64,000 nucleotides of DNA from Pseudonocardia parietis (GTDB lineage: Bacteria; Actinomycetota; Actinomycetes; Mycobacteriales; Pseudonocardiaceae): NCBI RefSeq assembly GCF_017876315.1, contig NZ_JAGINU010000001.1, forward strand, positions 1,364,001 through 1,428,000. Direction: 5' to 3'. Both the position numbers and the translations under genes were made by a program. Under the pieces are notes generated by a model. That model had not been told where the DNA came from. It did not search any database and saw only the letters and a program-made list of their open reading frames with translations. This document shows, piece after piece, positions 1-8,664 of this stretch. The stretch's first letter is position 1. The number at the start of each line of letters is the position of its first letter.

Positions 1-2
1 CT

Positions 3-128
3 GAGGTCGTCGATGCCTTCGCACACAAGTACGACGGCTGGGACATCCGGGCCGTGAACGGATCAGGGGCTCGTGCGCTCATCGAGGTGGCGACGACTCG
101 ATGGCTCCTGCGCGGTGCTGCCCGGTAG
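3..128 (+). CDS. C-terminal end of a PPOX-fold (split-barrel) oxidoreductase, partial
   Basis: Only the last 41 codons are present, open from the left edge to TAG at 126-128. The peptide contains FAHKYDGWDIR and ends RWLLRGAAR. A terminal R-W-L-L strand is typical of actinobacterial pyridoxamine-phosphate-oxidase-fold proteins that use F420 or flavin. The rest of the gene lies outside the window, so cofactor and substrate cannot be judged. Codon choice is strongly G/C at third positions, like the neighbouring real genes. The assignment rests on a short tail and is tentative. Confidence 0.5.
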   Translation, partial: EVVDAFAHKYDGWDIRAVNGSGARALIEVATTRWLLRGAAR

Positions 129-141
129 CGCCGTCGGCGTT

Positions 142-208
142 CATGATCCGCGTCTTGGGAGTCCCGGGTGCGACCCACGCCGCCCCCACTCCCAGGACGC
201 GGATCATG
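142..208. terminator. Long stem-loop between two genes (terminator or REP-like palindrome)
   Basis: Two 21-nt arms at 142-162 and 188-208 are inverted copies of each other with a single mismatch that would be a G-U pair in RNA. The loop is 25 nt. The arms begin CATGATCCGCG and end CGCGGATCATG. The structure starts 13 nt after the stop codon of the upstream gene, so it can end that transcript. There is no T-tract, and the long symmetrical stem could equally be a dispersed palindromic repeat. Confidence 0.6.
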
Positions 209-329
209 GTGGCCTGCCGGTAGCCCCACGCTGCATGCCCGGCCCGGCTCGGCACTGGTGCAGGCCCCCCGCTCTGCCGGGGTGCTCGTGGGCTTACCGG
301 TGGCCCGGCATCGGCGAAACATCGTGGGC

Positions 330-1355
330 ATGACCAGCTCCATCACCCGCAACGACTTCGCCGGGCTCGCCCGGCGAATTTCCGACGCCGGCCTGACGGC
401 TCGCCGGCCCGGCTACTACGTCCTGCGGTTCGCGCTGGTGGGCATCGCCTACATCGGCGCGTGGTGCGGGGTGGTCGCACTCGGCGACTCCTGGTGGCAG
501 CCGGCGATCGCGGCGTTCCTCGCCGTCGTGTTCGCCCAGGTGGCCCTGCTCGCGCACGACGTCGCGCACCGCCAGGTGTTCCGCCGACGGGGCGCGTCCA
601 TGGTCGCCGGGCGGATCCTGGGCAACCTCGGCATCGGCATGTCCTACAGCTGGTGGATGGACAAGCACACCCGCCACCACGCCAACCCGAACCATTCCGA
701 GCGCGACCCGGACGTCGAGCCGGACCTGCTGGTGTGGTCCCCGGACCAGGCGCGCGCCAGCACCGGCGTGGCCCGCGTGTTCGGTCGCCGCCAGGCGTGG
801 TGGTTCTTCCCGGTGCTCCTGCTGGAGGGCTTCTACCTGCACTACGCCGCGTTCCGGGCCTGCCTGGACCGCAGCACCGCGGGGCGTGGCACCGAGGCGG
901 CGCTGCTGGTCGTGCACGTGCTGCTCTACGTGGCGCTGGTGTTCGGCGTGATGCCGTTCGGGCAGGCCGTGGTGTTCGTGCTGGTGCACCAGATGCTGTG
1001 GGGCCTCTACATGGGCGCCACCTTCGCCCCGAACCACAAGGGCATGCCGATGCGTGACGGTGACGAGCCGGAGGACTTCCTGCGGCGCCAGGTGCTCACC
1101 TCCCGCAACATCTCGGGCGGACGCCTGGTCGACATCGCCTACGGCGGGCTGAACCACCAGATCGAGCACCACCTGTTCCCGGCCATGCCCTCGGTGAACC
1201 TGCGCCGCGCGCAGCCGATCGTCGCCGCGTACTGCGCCGAGATCGGTGTTCCGTACCTGCGCACCGGGCTGGTCGACTCCTACGCCCAGACCCTGCGCTC
1301 GTTGCACGAGGCGGGGGCACCGCTGCGCGAACCGGACGCCGAGGCCCCCCGCTGA
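330..1355 (+). CDS. Membrane fatty acid desaturase (DesA3/linoleoyl-CoA-desaturase type)
   Basis: This 341-residue integral membrane di-iron enzyme should introduce a double bond into a fatty acyl chain at the cytoplasmic membrane. All three histidine boxes are visible: HDVAH near residue 80, HTRHH near 115 and HQIEHH near 275, the last in the Q-x-x-H-H form of the acyl-CoA and acyl-lipid front-end group. Hydrophobic segments lie before the first box and between the second and third. The ATG at 330 is chosen because the open frame further upstream runs into the stem-loop at 142-208; no clear ribosome site is seen. The gene stands alone and converges on cutA. Electron donor and regiospecificity cannot be told from sequence. 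Confidence 0.85.
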   Translation: MTSSITRNDFAGLARRISDAGLTARRPGYYVLRFALVGIAYIGAWCGVVALGDSWWQPAIAAFLAVVFAQVALLAHDVAHRQVFRRRGASMVAGRILGNLGIGMSYSWWMDKHTRHHANPNHSERDPDVEPDLLVWSPDQARASTGVARVFGRRQAWWFFPVLLLEGFYLHYAAFRACLDRSTAGRGTEAALLVVHVLLYVALVFGVMPFGQAVVFVLVHQMLWGLYMGATFAPNHKGMPMRDGDEPEDFLRRQVLTSRNISGGRLVDIAYGGLNHQIEHHLFPAMPSVNLRRAQPIVAAYCAEIGVPYLRTGLVDSYAQTLRSLHEAGAPLREPDAEAPR

Positions 1356-1379
1356 GCGTGCCCCGTGGCGGAGTGGCCG

Positions 1380-1697
1380 TCAGCGGGTCTCGTCGACCAC
1401 CCAGGACAGGTACCCCGCGCTGCCGCCGGTGATCGGCGTCGCGATGATCTCCGGTTCGTCATAGGTGTGCCGCTCGGCCAGGTGGGCGGTGAGCGCGTCG
1501 ACGCGGTCGGCGGCGGTCTTGATCTCGACCCGCCACTCCGGCTCGGTCTGCACCGCCCCCTCCCAGCGGAAGACGCTGGTGATCGGCCCCAGGACCTGCG
1601 CACAGGCCCCGAGCCGCGCGGCCACCGCGCCGGCGGCCAGCTCCCGCGCGGCGGTCTCGCTGTCGGTGGTGGTGAGTACGACGACGTGCTCGCTCAT
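1380..1697 (-). CDS. cutA: CutA1-family divalent-cation tolerance protein
   Basis: A 105-residue protein of normal CutA1 length, starting MSEHVVVLTTTDSE. It carries the family core LGACAQVLGPITSVFRWEG and an ending of the type EIIATPITGGSAGYLSWV. CutA1 proteins are trimeric ferredoxin-like-fold proteins linked to copper and other divalent metal tolerance, with the molecular role still unclear. Its ATG at 1697 overlaps the stop of the upstream CoA ligase (ATGA), so it is probably translated from the aromatic-CoA operon mRNA. That linkage is unexpected and may only be read-through organisation. Confidence 0.9.
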   Translation of the reverse strand: MSEHVVVLTTTDSETAARELAAGAVAARLGACAQVLGPITSVFRWEGAVQTEPEWRVEIKTAADRVDALTAHLAERHTYDEPEIIATPITGGSAGYLSWVVDETR

Positions 1698-3382
1698 GCC
1701 ACGGGATTCTCACCGATCGCGGTCCGGCTCGTGGCCGTGGCCGTGGTGGGGGCCTGGGCCCCGGCCCGTTCGGCCGCCCACCGGCGCAGGACGTACCGCT
1801 CGATCTTGCCGCTCGGGGTGCGTGGCAACGCGTCGACGAACTCCACCTGCCGCGGGCACTTGTAGGGCGCCGCCGTGCGCTTGGCGAACTCCTGCAGCTC
1901 ACGCACGGTGCCCGGGCCCGGTTCCACGCCCGTCCGGAGCACCACGTAGGCCGCCACCGCGGCGCCCCGGGCCTCGTCGGGCGCACCCACCACGGCACAC
2001 TCGGCGACGTCGGGGTGCTGCATCAGGACGTCCTCGACCTCCGGTCCCGCGATGTTGTACCCGGAGGAGACGATCATGTCGTCGGTGCGGCCGCGGAAGT
2101 AGTAGTAGCCCTCCGCGTCCCGGACGAACACGTCGCCGGTCACGTTCCAGCCGTCGTACACGTACTGGGTCTGCCGGTCCCCGTTGAGGTAGCGGCACCC
2201 CGTGGGGCCCTTGACCGCGAGCCGGCCCGGTGTGCCGTCGGGGACGGGACGACCGTCGGCGTCGAGGATCGTGGCCCGGTAGCCGGGCACCGGCTTGCCC
2301 GTCGTGCCTGCCGGCGCGGGATCGGTCCCGGTGGAGATGAAGACGTGCAGCATCTCGGTCCCGCCGATGCCGTCGATCATCCGGCGTCCGGTGACGGCGA
2401 GAAAGTCGTCCGCGACCGTGGTGGGCAGGGCCTCGCCCGCCGAGACGGCCCGCCGCAGCCCGCGCAGCAGCTCGCGCTGCGGGGATCCGAGGATGGCGCG
2501 GTAGCCGGTCGGGGCGGTGAACAGCATGGTGACCCCGTGTTCGGCCGCGAGCCGCGCGAGCTCGACCGGGGTCGCGCGTTCGACGAGGAACACCGATGCG
2601 CCGGCGCGCAACGGGAAGATCAGCAACCCGCCCAGGCCGAAGGTGAACGCCAGCGGAGGACTCCCCGCGAACACGTCGTCGGGCCGAGGATCGAGCACGT
2701 GGGCCGAGAACGTGTCCGCCACGGCGAGCACGTCGCGGTGGAAGTGCATCGTCGCCTTCGGGAGGCCGGTCGTGCCGGAGGTGAAGGCGAGCAGCGCGAC
2801 GTCGTCGGCTGCCGTCTCGACGTCGGCGAACGAGGAGCTCGCCCGCGCTGCCCGGGCGACCAGGTCGTCGTCGGTGTCGCCGCCGTACGGCACGACGGTG
2901 GGCGCGTCGTGCACCGCGAGCAGCTCGGCGGCGAAGCGGTGGTCGGTCAGCGCCACCGTCGGCCGGCACATCGACACGATCTTCTCGAGCTCGGGTGTGC
3001 GGAGCATCGGCATCGTGGTGACCGCCACGGCCCCGGCCTTGAGCACGCCGAACCAGCAGGCGATGAGCCAGGCGTTGTTCGGGCCCCGCAGCAGGACGCG
3101 GTTGCCCGGGCGGACCCCGAGACCGGTGAGGACGTTCGCGATGCGGCCGGCCCGGTCGAGGAGGTCACCGTAGGTCCACCCGGTTCCGGCGTCGCGGACA
3201 CACGGACGGTCGTGGCCCCACCGGGCGATCGTGGCGTCCAGCAGCTCGGTCGCGGCGTTGAGCCGGTCCGGGTAGGTCGTCGCGGGCAGGTCGAGGACCA
3301 GCTCCGGCCACTGGTCCGGCGAGGGCAGCCGGTCACGGCAGAACGTGTCCAGATGTGCGGACGGGGAGAGTTGCACGCTCAC
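1694..3382 (-). CDS. Aryl-CoA ligase, 2-aminobenzoate/benzoate-CoA ligase type
   Basis: A 562-residue ANL-superfamily enzyme that activates an aromatic acid with ATP to the acyl-AMP and then the CoA thioester. The N-terminus (SPSAHLDTFCRDRLP, then QWPELVLDLP) is characteristic of 2-aminobenzoate-CoA ligases. The phosphate loop TSGTTGLPKATMHFHRD lies near 201, the acceptor motif GIGGTEMLHVF near 338, the hinge DGWNVTGDVF near 425, and the catalytic lysine in PRTPSGKIER near 535. The GTG at 3382 is the first in-frame start after the upstream gene; GTG at 3376 is an alternative. It follows the fused hydroxylase/reductase and overlaps cutA by ATGA. Anthranilate is favoured as substrate because of the neighbours; benzoate or salicylate remain possible. 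Confidence 0.85.
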   Translation of the reverse strand: MSVQLSPSAHLDTFCRDRLPSPDQWPELVLDLPATTYPDRLNAATELLDATIARWGHDRPCVRDAGTGWTYGDLLDRAGRIANVLTGLGVRPGNRVLLRGPNNAWLIACWFGVLKAGAVAVTTMPMLRTPELEKIVSMCRPTVALTDHRFAAELLAVHDAPTVVPYGGDTDDDLVARAARASSSFADVETAADDVALLAFTSGTTGLPKATMHFHRDVLAVADTFSAHVLDPRPDDVFAGSPPLAFTFGLGGLLIFPLRAGASVFLVERATPVELARLAAEHGVTMLFTAPTGYRAILGSPQRELLRGLRRAVSAGEALPTTVADDFLAVTGRRMIDGIGGTEMLHVFISTGTDPAPAGTTGKPVPGYRATILDADGRPVPDGTPGRLAVKGPTGCRYLNGDRQTQYVYDGWNVTGDVFVRDAEGYYYFRGRTDDMIVSSGYNIAGPEVEDVLMQHPDVAECAVVGAPDEARGAAVAAYVVLRTGVEPGPGTVRELQEFAKRTAAPYKCPRQVEFVDALPRTPSGKIERYVLRRWAAERAGAQAPTTATATSRTAIGENPVA

Positions 3383-3422
3383 ACCTCGCAGTCGGTGGGC
3401 GGGACCAGCAGGGACGGATGGC

Positions 3423-5732
3423 TCAGGGTGCCTGCTCGCGCCGCCGGGCGGAGAGTCCCGAGCGGTACTGCTTCGGGATCGGGTGCCCGCGGTACTCCTG
3501 GTCGAGGGCGGCGTTGAGCGTCCAGTACGGGTCGACCAGGTGCGGCCGGGCGATCGCGCACAGGTCGGCACGGCCGCTGGCGATGATGGTGTTGGCGTCC
3601 TCGACCGAGGCGATCGCGCCGACGGTGATCGTCGGGACGCCGGTCTCCTGGCGGATCCGGTCGGCGAACGGGGTCTGGTAGAGCCGCCCGTAGCCCGGCT
3701 TCGCGTCCACGCTGGTCTGGCCGGTGGAGACGTCGATGATGTCCGCGCCGTGTTCGGCGAGCAGGGGGGCCAGGGCGACGGCGTCGTCACCGTCGAACCC
3801 CTCGTCGACCCAGTCGGTGGCGCTGATCCGCACGCTGATCGGCTTCTCGGCGGGCCACACCTCCCGGACGGCGTCGAGGACCCGCAGGGCGAGCCGGGCC
3901 CGGTTCTCCAGGCAGCCCCCGTGGGCGTCGGTCCGCCGGTTGGACACGGGCGAGAGGAAGCTCGACACCAGGTAGCCGTGGGCGAAGTGCAGCTCGAGCA
4001 GGTCGAACCCGGCCTCGTCGGCGCGCCGCGCGGCGGCCACGTGGTCGGCGACGACCTGGGCGAGATCCTCCTCGGTCGCCTCGCGGGGCACCGCGCTGTC
4101 GGGCCGGTACCGGATCGGGGAGGGCGCGAGGATCTCCCAGTTGCCGGAGTCCAGGGGCTCGTCGATGCCCTCCCACATGACCTTGGTGGAGCCCTTGCGG
4201 CCGGCGTGGCCGAGCTGCGCGGCGATCCTTGCGCCGGTGTGGGTGTGCACGAAGTCCACGATCCGGGCCCAGGCGTCGCGCTGGTCGTCGGTCCACAGGC
4301 CGGGGCAGCCCGGGGTGATCCGGGCGTCCGGCGAGGTGCAGATCATCTCGGTCATGACCAGGCCGGCGCCGCCCTGGGCGCGCCCGCCGAGATGCACGAG
4401 GTGCCAGTCGCCGGGGACACCGTCGACGGCGGAGTACTGCGCCATCGGGGAGACGACGATCCGGTTCGCCAGCTCCATCCCGCGCAGCCGGTACGGGTGG
4501 AACATCGGCGGGGTGCCGGGCTCGACCTCCACACCGCTCGCGCGGGTGCGCGCGGCGAGCCAACTGTCGACCCGGCCGACGTAGCCGGCGTCGCGCAGCT
4601 TCAGGTTGTCGTAGGTGATCCGCTGCGAGCGGGTGAGCAGCTGGAACGTGAACTGTTCCGGGGACAGTCCGCGGTAGCGGCGCGCGCCCTCGAACCACTC
4701 CAGGCTGGTCTGCGCGGATCGCTGCAGCGACTCCACGACCGGTTTGCGGTCGTCCTGGTAGGCCTTCAACGCGGCGTCGACGGTCGACTCGTGGTCCACG
4801 GCGGACGCCAGCCCGATCGCGTCCTCCAGGGCGAGCTTGGTGCCCGAGCCGATCGAGAAGTGCGCGGTGTGTGCGGCGTCGCCGACCAGGGCGACGTTGC
4901 CGGCCATCCAGTGCTCGTTGCGGACGACGCCGAACGACAGCCAGCCGGAGTTGTTGCCGATCAGCCCGTGGCCGTCGAGCAGGTCGGCGAAGATCTTCTC
5001 GCAGAACCGCATGCTCGTCTCGTCGTTCTCCCCGGGGGCGCGGGGGACGTCGGCGCAGTGGTCCAGCCCGGCGCGGCGCCAGGTCTCGGCGTCGGTCTCG
5101 ACGATGAAGGTGGAGCGCTCGCCGTCGAACGGGTAGATGTGCGCCCAGAACAGGCCGTACTCGGTCTCGACGAACTGGAAGGTGAAGCAGTCGAACGGGC
5201 GGGTGGTGGCGAACCAGACGTATTTCGCGGTCCGGGTGTCCACGCTCGGCCCGAAGTCGGTCGCCAGCTCGGTGCGGATCCGGGAGTTGACGCCGTCCGC
5301 GGCGATCACCAGGTCCTGCCCGCGGCGCAGCTCGGCCAGGGGCGGGGCCGCGGTGGAGTACCGGAGGTCGACACCGAGCTCCGTGGCGCGCTCGCCCAGG
5401 ATCGCGAGCAGGCGCTTGCGTTCCAGCGCGGCGAAGGCGTGCCCGTCGGAGCGTTCCCAGGTCCCGAACGCGTCGACGTCGATCGCCGACCAGTGCCGGA
5501 ACTCGGCGGCGATCCGGCCGAGCGACTCCGGGTCGGCGTGCTCGATGTTGTCGAGGGTCTCCTGGGAGAACACGACGCCGAAGCCGAACGTGTCGTCGGC
5601 GGCGTTGCGCTCGTAGACGGTGACCTCGCGGGCCGGGTCGGTCTTCTTGAGCAGGATCGCGGAGAACAGCCCGCCCGGGCCGCCCCCGACCGAGGCGATC
5701 TTCTGTGCTGCCGGCTTCCGGTCCGGGCTCAC
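3423..5732 (-). CDS. Fused FAD monooxygenase / Old Yellow Enzyme: 2-aminobenzoyl-CoA monooxygenase-reductase or salicylyl-CoA 5-hydroxylase type
   Basis: A 769-residue two-domain protein. Residues 1 to about 385 form a class A flavin hydroxylase with FAD motif GGGPGG near residue 14 and the second FAD motif VGDAAHTAHFSIGSG. From about 390 comes an OYE/NADH:flavin oxidoreductase domain with MAQYS, QLGHAGRKG and HFAHGYLVSSFLSP. In Azoarcus evansii the same fusion first hydroxylates and then reduces the ring of 2-aminobenzoyl-CoA, giving a non-aromatic amino-oxo-cyclohexene carboxyl-CoA. Relatives are also annotated as salicylyl-CoA 5-hydroxylase. GTG at 5732 overlaps the thioesterase stop (GTGA). 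The neighbouring 2-aminobenzoate-CoA-ligase-like gene and the RidA deaminase favour the anthraniloyl-CoA role; this is inference. Confidence 0.85.
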   Translation of the reverse strand: MSPDRKPAAQKIASVGGGPGGLFSAILLKKTDPAREVTVYERNAADDTFGFGVVFSQETLDNIEHADPESLGRIAAEFRHWSAIDVDAFGTWERSDGHAFAALERKRLLAILGERATELGVDLRYSTAAPPLAELRRGQDLVIAADGVNSRIRTELATDFGPSVDTRTAKYVWFATTRPFDCFTFQFVETEYGLFWAHIYPFDGERSTFIVETDAETWRRAGLDHCADVPRAPGENDETSMRFCEKIFADLLDGHGLIGNNSGWLSFGVVRNEHWMAGNVALVGDAAHTAHFSIGSGTKLALEDAIGLASAVDHESTVDAALKAYQDDRKPVVESLQRSAQTSLEWFEGARRYRGLSPEQFTFQLLTRSQRITYDNLKLRDAGYVGRVDSWLAARTRASGVEVEPGTPPMFHPYRLRGMELANRIVVSPMAQYSAVDGVPGDWHLVHLGGRAQGGAGLVMTEMICTSPDARITPGCPGLWTDDQRDAWARIVDFVHTHTGARIAAQLGHAGRKGSTKVMWEGIDEPLDSGNWEILAPSPIRYRPDSAVPREATEEDLAQVVADHVAAARRADEAGFDLLELHFAHGYLVSSFLSPVSNRRTDAHGGCLENRARLALRVLDAVREVWPAEKPISVRISATDWVDEGFDGDDAVALAPLLAEHGADIIDVSTGQTSVDAKPGYGRLYQTPFADRIRQETGVPTITVGAIASVEDANTIIASGRADLCAIARPHLVDPYWTLNAALDQEYRGHPIPKQYRSGLSARRREQAP

Positions 5733-6622
5733 GGGAGTCTCACCAGCCCTTCCTGGACGACGGAGGCGAGCAGGCGGCCGTCGCGGGAGAAGAGCCGGGC
5801 GGTGCCCAGCCCGGTGCCGCGGGTCGCGACGGGGGAGTCCTGCACCAGCGCCACCCACTCGTCCATCCGGCCGTCGTGGTGCCACCACATGGCGTGGTCG
5901 AGGCTGGCGGTGACGACGCCGTCGTCGGCCCAGGCGGCTCCGTGGCGGCGCAGGACCGGTTCGAGCAGCGTGTAGTCGCACACGTAGGCCAGCGCGCTGC
6001 GGTGCAGGCCCGGGTCGTCGGGCAGCCGCTCCCAGGCCTTCATCCACACGGTCTGGCGGCTCACCCGTTCCCCGGTCGCGCCGGTGTAGAGCGCGGACGG
6101 GGCGTGCCGGATGTCGAAACCGCGGTGGAACCGCCAGTACTCGGCGTCGCGGGTGTCCACGCCGGTCAGCACGTCGGCGGTGCTCGGCAGTGCCTCCGGG
6201 TCACCCGCATCGGGCGGCAGAGTGTCGGAGTGGGCGACCCCGTCGACCGGCACGCCGAACTGCGCCATCGCCCGGAAGATCTCCTTGCCGTGCTGCACGC
6301 CGCGCACCGCGCGATGGGAGAAGCCGCGGCCGTCGCGGACCCGCTCGACCTCCCAGCGGGTCTGTTCGTGGACGTCGCCCGCGCGCAGGAAGTAGCCGTG
6401 CAGCGAGTGGATCCGGCGGTCGTCGCCGCAGGTCAGCGTCATCGCCCGCTCGGCCTGTGCGACGAGCTCGCCGCCGTAGGCGCGCCCGGACGGGATCACC
6501 TGGTGGCCGGCGAGGAACGCGTCGTCGCCGTCCTTGGTCAGGTCGAGCGCGGCCAGCAGCGGGGCGGTGCTCCGCTCGGACCCGGGGGGCATCGGCGTAG
6601 TGGCAGTGTCGTCGAACGTCAT
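5729..6622 (-). CDS. Acyl-CoA thioesterase, TesB/type II double-hotdog family
   Basis: A 297-residue acyl-CoA thioesterase of normal TesB length. The N-terminal hotdog shows GRAYGGELVAQA and HSLHGYFLRAGDVHEQTRWEVERVRDG is split across its central helix and strands; the C-terminal half has ALAYVCDYTLLEPVLRR and SLDHAMWWH. These proteins hydrolyse CoA thioesters through Asp-Gln-Thr chemistry. ATG at 6622 overlaps the cupin stop (ATGA) and the gene overlaps the hydroxylase/reductase start, so the three are translationally coupled. In this pathway it could release the ring product or unproductive CoA esters. Substrate is inferred from context only. Confidence 0.88.
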   Translation of the reverse strand: MTFDDTATTPMPPGSERSTAPLLAALDLTKDGDDAFLAGHQVIPSGRAYGGELVAQAERAMTLTCGDDRRIHSLHGYFLRAGDVHEQTRWEVERVRDGRGFSHRAVRGVQHGKEIFRAMAQFGVPVDGVAHSDTLPPDAGDPEALPSTADVLTGVDTRDAEYWRFHRGFDIRHAPSALYTGATGERVSRQTVWMKAWERLPDDPGLHRSALAYVCDYTLLEPVLRRHGAAWADDGVVTASLDHAMWWHHDGRMDEWVALVQDSPVATRGTGLGTARLFSRDGRLLASVVQEGLVRLP

Positions 6623-7074
6623 GCGCGGCGGTACCCCTCGAGGATCGCGTCGTCGACCTCGGGCAGGTTGACGACGATGTTGTCCGGTGTCCGGCAGGTC
6701 AGCCACACGAGCTCGGAGGTGGTCGACATGTTGCCCTCGACGTGCGGCATGTACGGCGGGACGAACACGAAGTCGCCCTCGGTCATCTCGATCCAGCGCT
6801 CGTAGTTCTCGCCGTACCAGATGCGCCCGGTGCCCGACAGCACGTAGCCGCCGGTCTCGGCCTCGCCGTGGTGGTGCGGCAGCGAGCGGTAGCCGGGCTC
6901 GTTGGAGACCTTGCCGTACCAGATCCGGGTGGCCGGGGTGTGCTGCGGCGAGACGCCCGACATCCGGACGGCGCCGCCGGACTGGCCGGTGCCGCGGTCC
7001 TCCGACCCGGCGCGGGTCACGACCGGGACGGCCACGACGTCGAGGTCCGTCCCCGCTCTGCTCTGCTCACTCAT
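6619..7074 (-). CDS. Single-domain cupin protein with intact metal site
   Basis: A 151-residue cupin. Motif 1 is G-YRSLP-HHHGEAE...G near residues 61-81 and motif 2 is GDFVFVPPYMPHVEGN near 110-125, so the three histidines and one glutamate that bind metal are all present. It is the first gene of the leftward aromatic operon, with a strong GGAGGAGG ribosome site 6 nt before ATG 7074. Small cupins include ring-cleaving dioxygenases as well as non-enzymatic binding proteins. No ring-opening enzyme is otherwise visible in the cluster, so a dioxygenase role on a hydroxy-aminobenzoate-like product is a reasonable but unproven idea. Confidence 0.85.
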   Translation of the reverse strand: MSEQSRAGTDLDVVAVPVVTRAGSEDRGTGQSGGAVRMSGVSPQHTPATRIWYGKVSNEPGYRSLPHHHGEAETGGYVLSGTGRIWYGENYERWIEMTEGDFVFVPPYMPHVEGNMSTTSELVWLTCRTPDNIVVNLPEVDDAILEGYRRA

Positions 7075-7309
7075 GCGCTACCTCCTCCAGGTGGCCGGGG
7101 CGCACGGCCCCGGACTGCGCGGGCGGCGTCGAGCCCGCCGGGCGTGGCCGAACCTCCGTATATCGTTCAACTGACGCTAGTTATGGAAACACGAGATGCG
7201 ATACCCGGCAAGGGTGGCATTGCCGGGGGTTGTGACAACTCGATGAACCGTGCTCTGATGACCAGCGTCACGCCAGCGACATACGCCGAGCCGCCCGGGA
7301 GGGGACGCC
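7075..7309. promoter_or_regulatory. Divergent promoter region of the aromatic-CoA cluster, with GTTGTGACAAC dyad
   Basis: This 235-nt gap separates the leftward cupin operon from the rightward PaaK-like operon. It includes an AT-richer patch around 7155-7200. A perfect dyad GTTGT-G-ACAAC lies at 7229-7239. It overlaps a possible -35 TTGTGA (7230-7235) that is 18 nt from TCTGAT (7254-7259), a plausible rightward promoter. No regulator gene sits in the cluster, so the protein that would bind is unknown. Confidence 0.5.
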
Positions 7310-8638
7310 GTGACCGACCAGCCGTTCTGGAACCCGAAGACCGAACTCATGCCGCGCTCGGACCTGCGGGAGCTCCAGCTGGCCAAGCTGCGCCGCGTCG
7401 TCGGGTGGGCGAAGGACCGCAGCCCGCACTACCGGCGCACCCTCGCCGGCGTCGAGCCGGAGCAGATCCGTACCTGGTCCGACATCGACCGCATCCCGTT
7501 CCTCACCCGTGAGGAGTGGATGACCTCGCAGGACGCCCACCCGCCGTTCGGCGAGCTCCCGGTCACCGGCGCGGAGAACGCGATCCGGCTGCACACCACG
7601 TCCGGCACGTCGGGGCGCACGCCGCTGCGCGCGCTCGACTCCCGCAAGGACTGGTCCTGGGCGGCGGAGATGTGGTGCTACGCGCTGTGGGGAGCCGGTG
7701 TCCGGCCGCACGACGTCGGCTACGTCGCCTTCGGCTACGGCTCGTTCATCGGGTTCTGGGGCCTGCACAACGGGCTGGAGAAGATCGGCGCGCTGACCAT
7801 CCCCGGTGGTGCGCAGACCACCGCGCAGCGGGTGCGCCAGATCCAGGACTTCGGCGCGACCGTCGTCGCGTCCACCCCGACCTACGCGCTGCGTCTCGCG
7901 AGCGAAGCCGAGGAGCTCGGCATCGACCTGGTGAACGGGCCGGTCCGCACGGTGATCCTCTCCGGGGAGCCCGCCGGGTCGATCCCGGAGACCAAGGCGC
8001 TGATCGAGCGGAAGTGGGGCGCCCACGCGTTCGACACCGCGGGCATGACCGAGGTATCGACCATCGTCATGTTCGAGCCCTCGGATCATCCCGGCGGCTG
8101 CCACGTCATCGAGGACCACCTGCTGGAGCAGGTGATCGACCCCGATACCGGCCGCGAGATCGGCTACGGCGAGCGGGGTGAGCGGGTGTGCACGTCGTTC
8201 GGACGCTCCACCACACCGCTGCTGCGCTACCGCACCTCCGACCTGGTCGTGAAGGTGCCGCACAGCCGGGCGTCGTCCGGGCGGACCTGGGACCTCTACG
8301 AGGGCGGGATCATCGGCCGGGTCGACGACATGAAGCTGGTCCGCGGCACGAACGTCTACCCGGGCGCGGTCGAGGCGATCGTCCGCGGCTTCGACGGCAT
8401 CGAGGAGTTCCAGATCCGGATCTCGCGGCAGGCGGAGCGGGACGAGATCGAGCTGCTCGTCGAGACCCTCCCGACCGTCGACGACGCCGGGTGGGACCTG
8501 CTGGCCGACCGGCTCGGCGTCGAGCTCGCCGGCGCCCACGAGGGCCTGCGGTTCCTGGTGCGCCGCGCCGCCGCCGGCGCGCTTCCCCGGTTCGAGCTCA
8601 AGGCCCGCCGGCTGACCGATCTGCGGACCGCGGTCTGA
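7310..8638 (+). CDS. PaaK-like phenylacetate-CoA ligase family enzyme
   Basis: A 442-residue adenylate-forming enzyme of the phenylacetate-CoA ligase family, normal length. The start region DLRELQLAKLRRVVGWAKDR is the typical PaaK opening; the phosphate loop TTSGTSGRTP lies near 99, AGMTEVSTIVMFE near 244, the hinge LRYRTSDLV near 304, and a C-terminal lid with GRVDDMKLVRGTNVYPGAVE near 330. GTG at 7310 has GGGAGGGG 6-8 nt upstream. It is the first gene of the rightward arm. A second aryl-CoA ligase beside the leftward one implies two related substrates or a transfer step, as in clusters with paired salicylate-activating enzymes. The exact substrate is unknown. Confidence 0.88.
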   Translation: MTDQPFWNPKTELMPRSDLRELQLAKLRRVVGWAKDRSPHYRRTLAGVEPEQIRTWSDIDRIPFLTREEWMTSQDAHPPFGELPVTGAENAIRLHTTSGTSGRTPLRALDSRKDWSWAAEMWCYALWGAGVRPHDVGYVAFGYGSFIGFWGLHNGLEKIGALTIPGGAQTTAQRVRQIQDFGATVVASTPTYALRLASEAEELGIDLVNGPVRTVILSGEPAGSIPETKALIERKWGAHAFDTAGMTEVSTIVMFEPSDHPGGCHVIEDHLLEQVIDPDTGREIGYGERGERVCTSFGRSTTPLLRYRTSDLVVKVPHSRASSGRTWDLYEGGIIGRVDDMKLVRGTNVYPGAVEAIVRGFDGIEEFQIRISRQAERDEIELLVETLPTVDDAGWDLLADRLGVELAGAHEGLRFLVRRAAAGALPRFELKARRLTDLRTAV

Positions 8639-8664
8639 ACCGACCACCTCCGAAGGGGACCGCC

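Noticed and set aside
294..1307. 337-codon minus-strand open frame over the desaturase gene
   Set aside because: Antisense shadow produced by the G/C-rich third positions of the real gene; no ribosome site, no recognisable family.
7155..7185. AACT/AGTT arms around 7168-7181 as a second operator in the aromatic divergent region
   Set aside because: Only 4-bp arms with an imperfect centre; could easily occur by chance.
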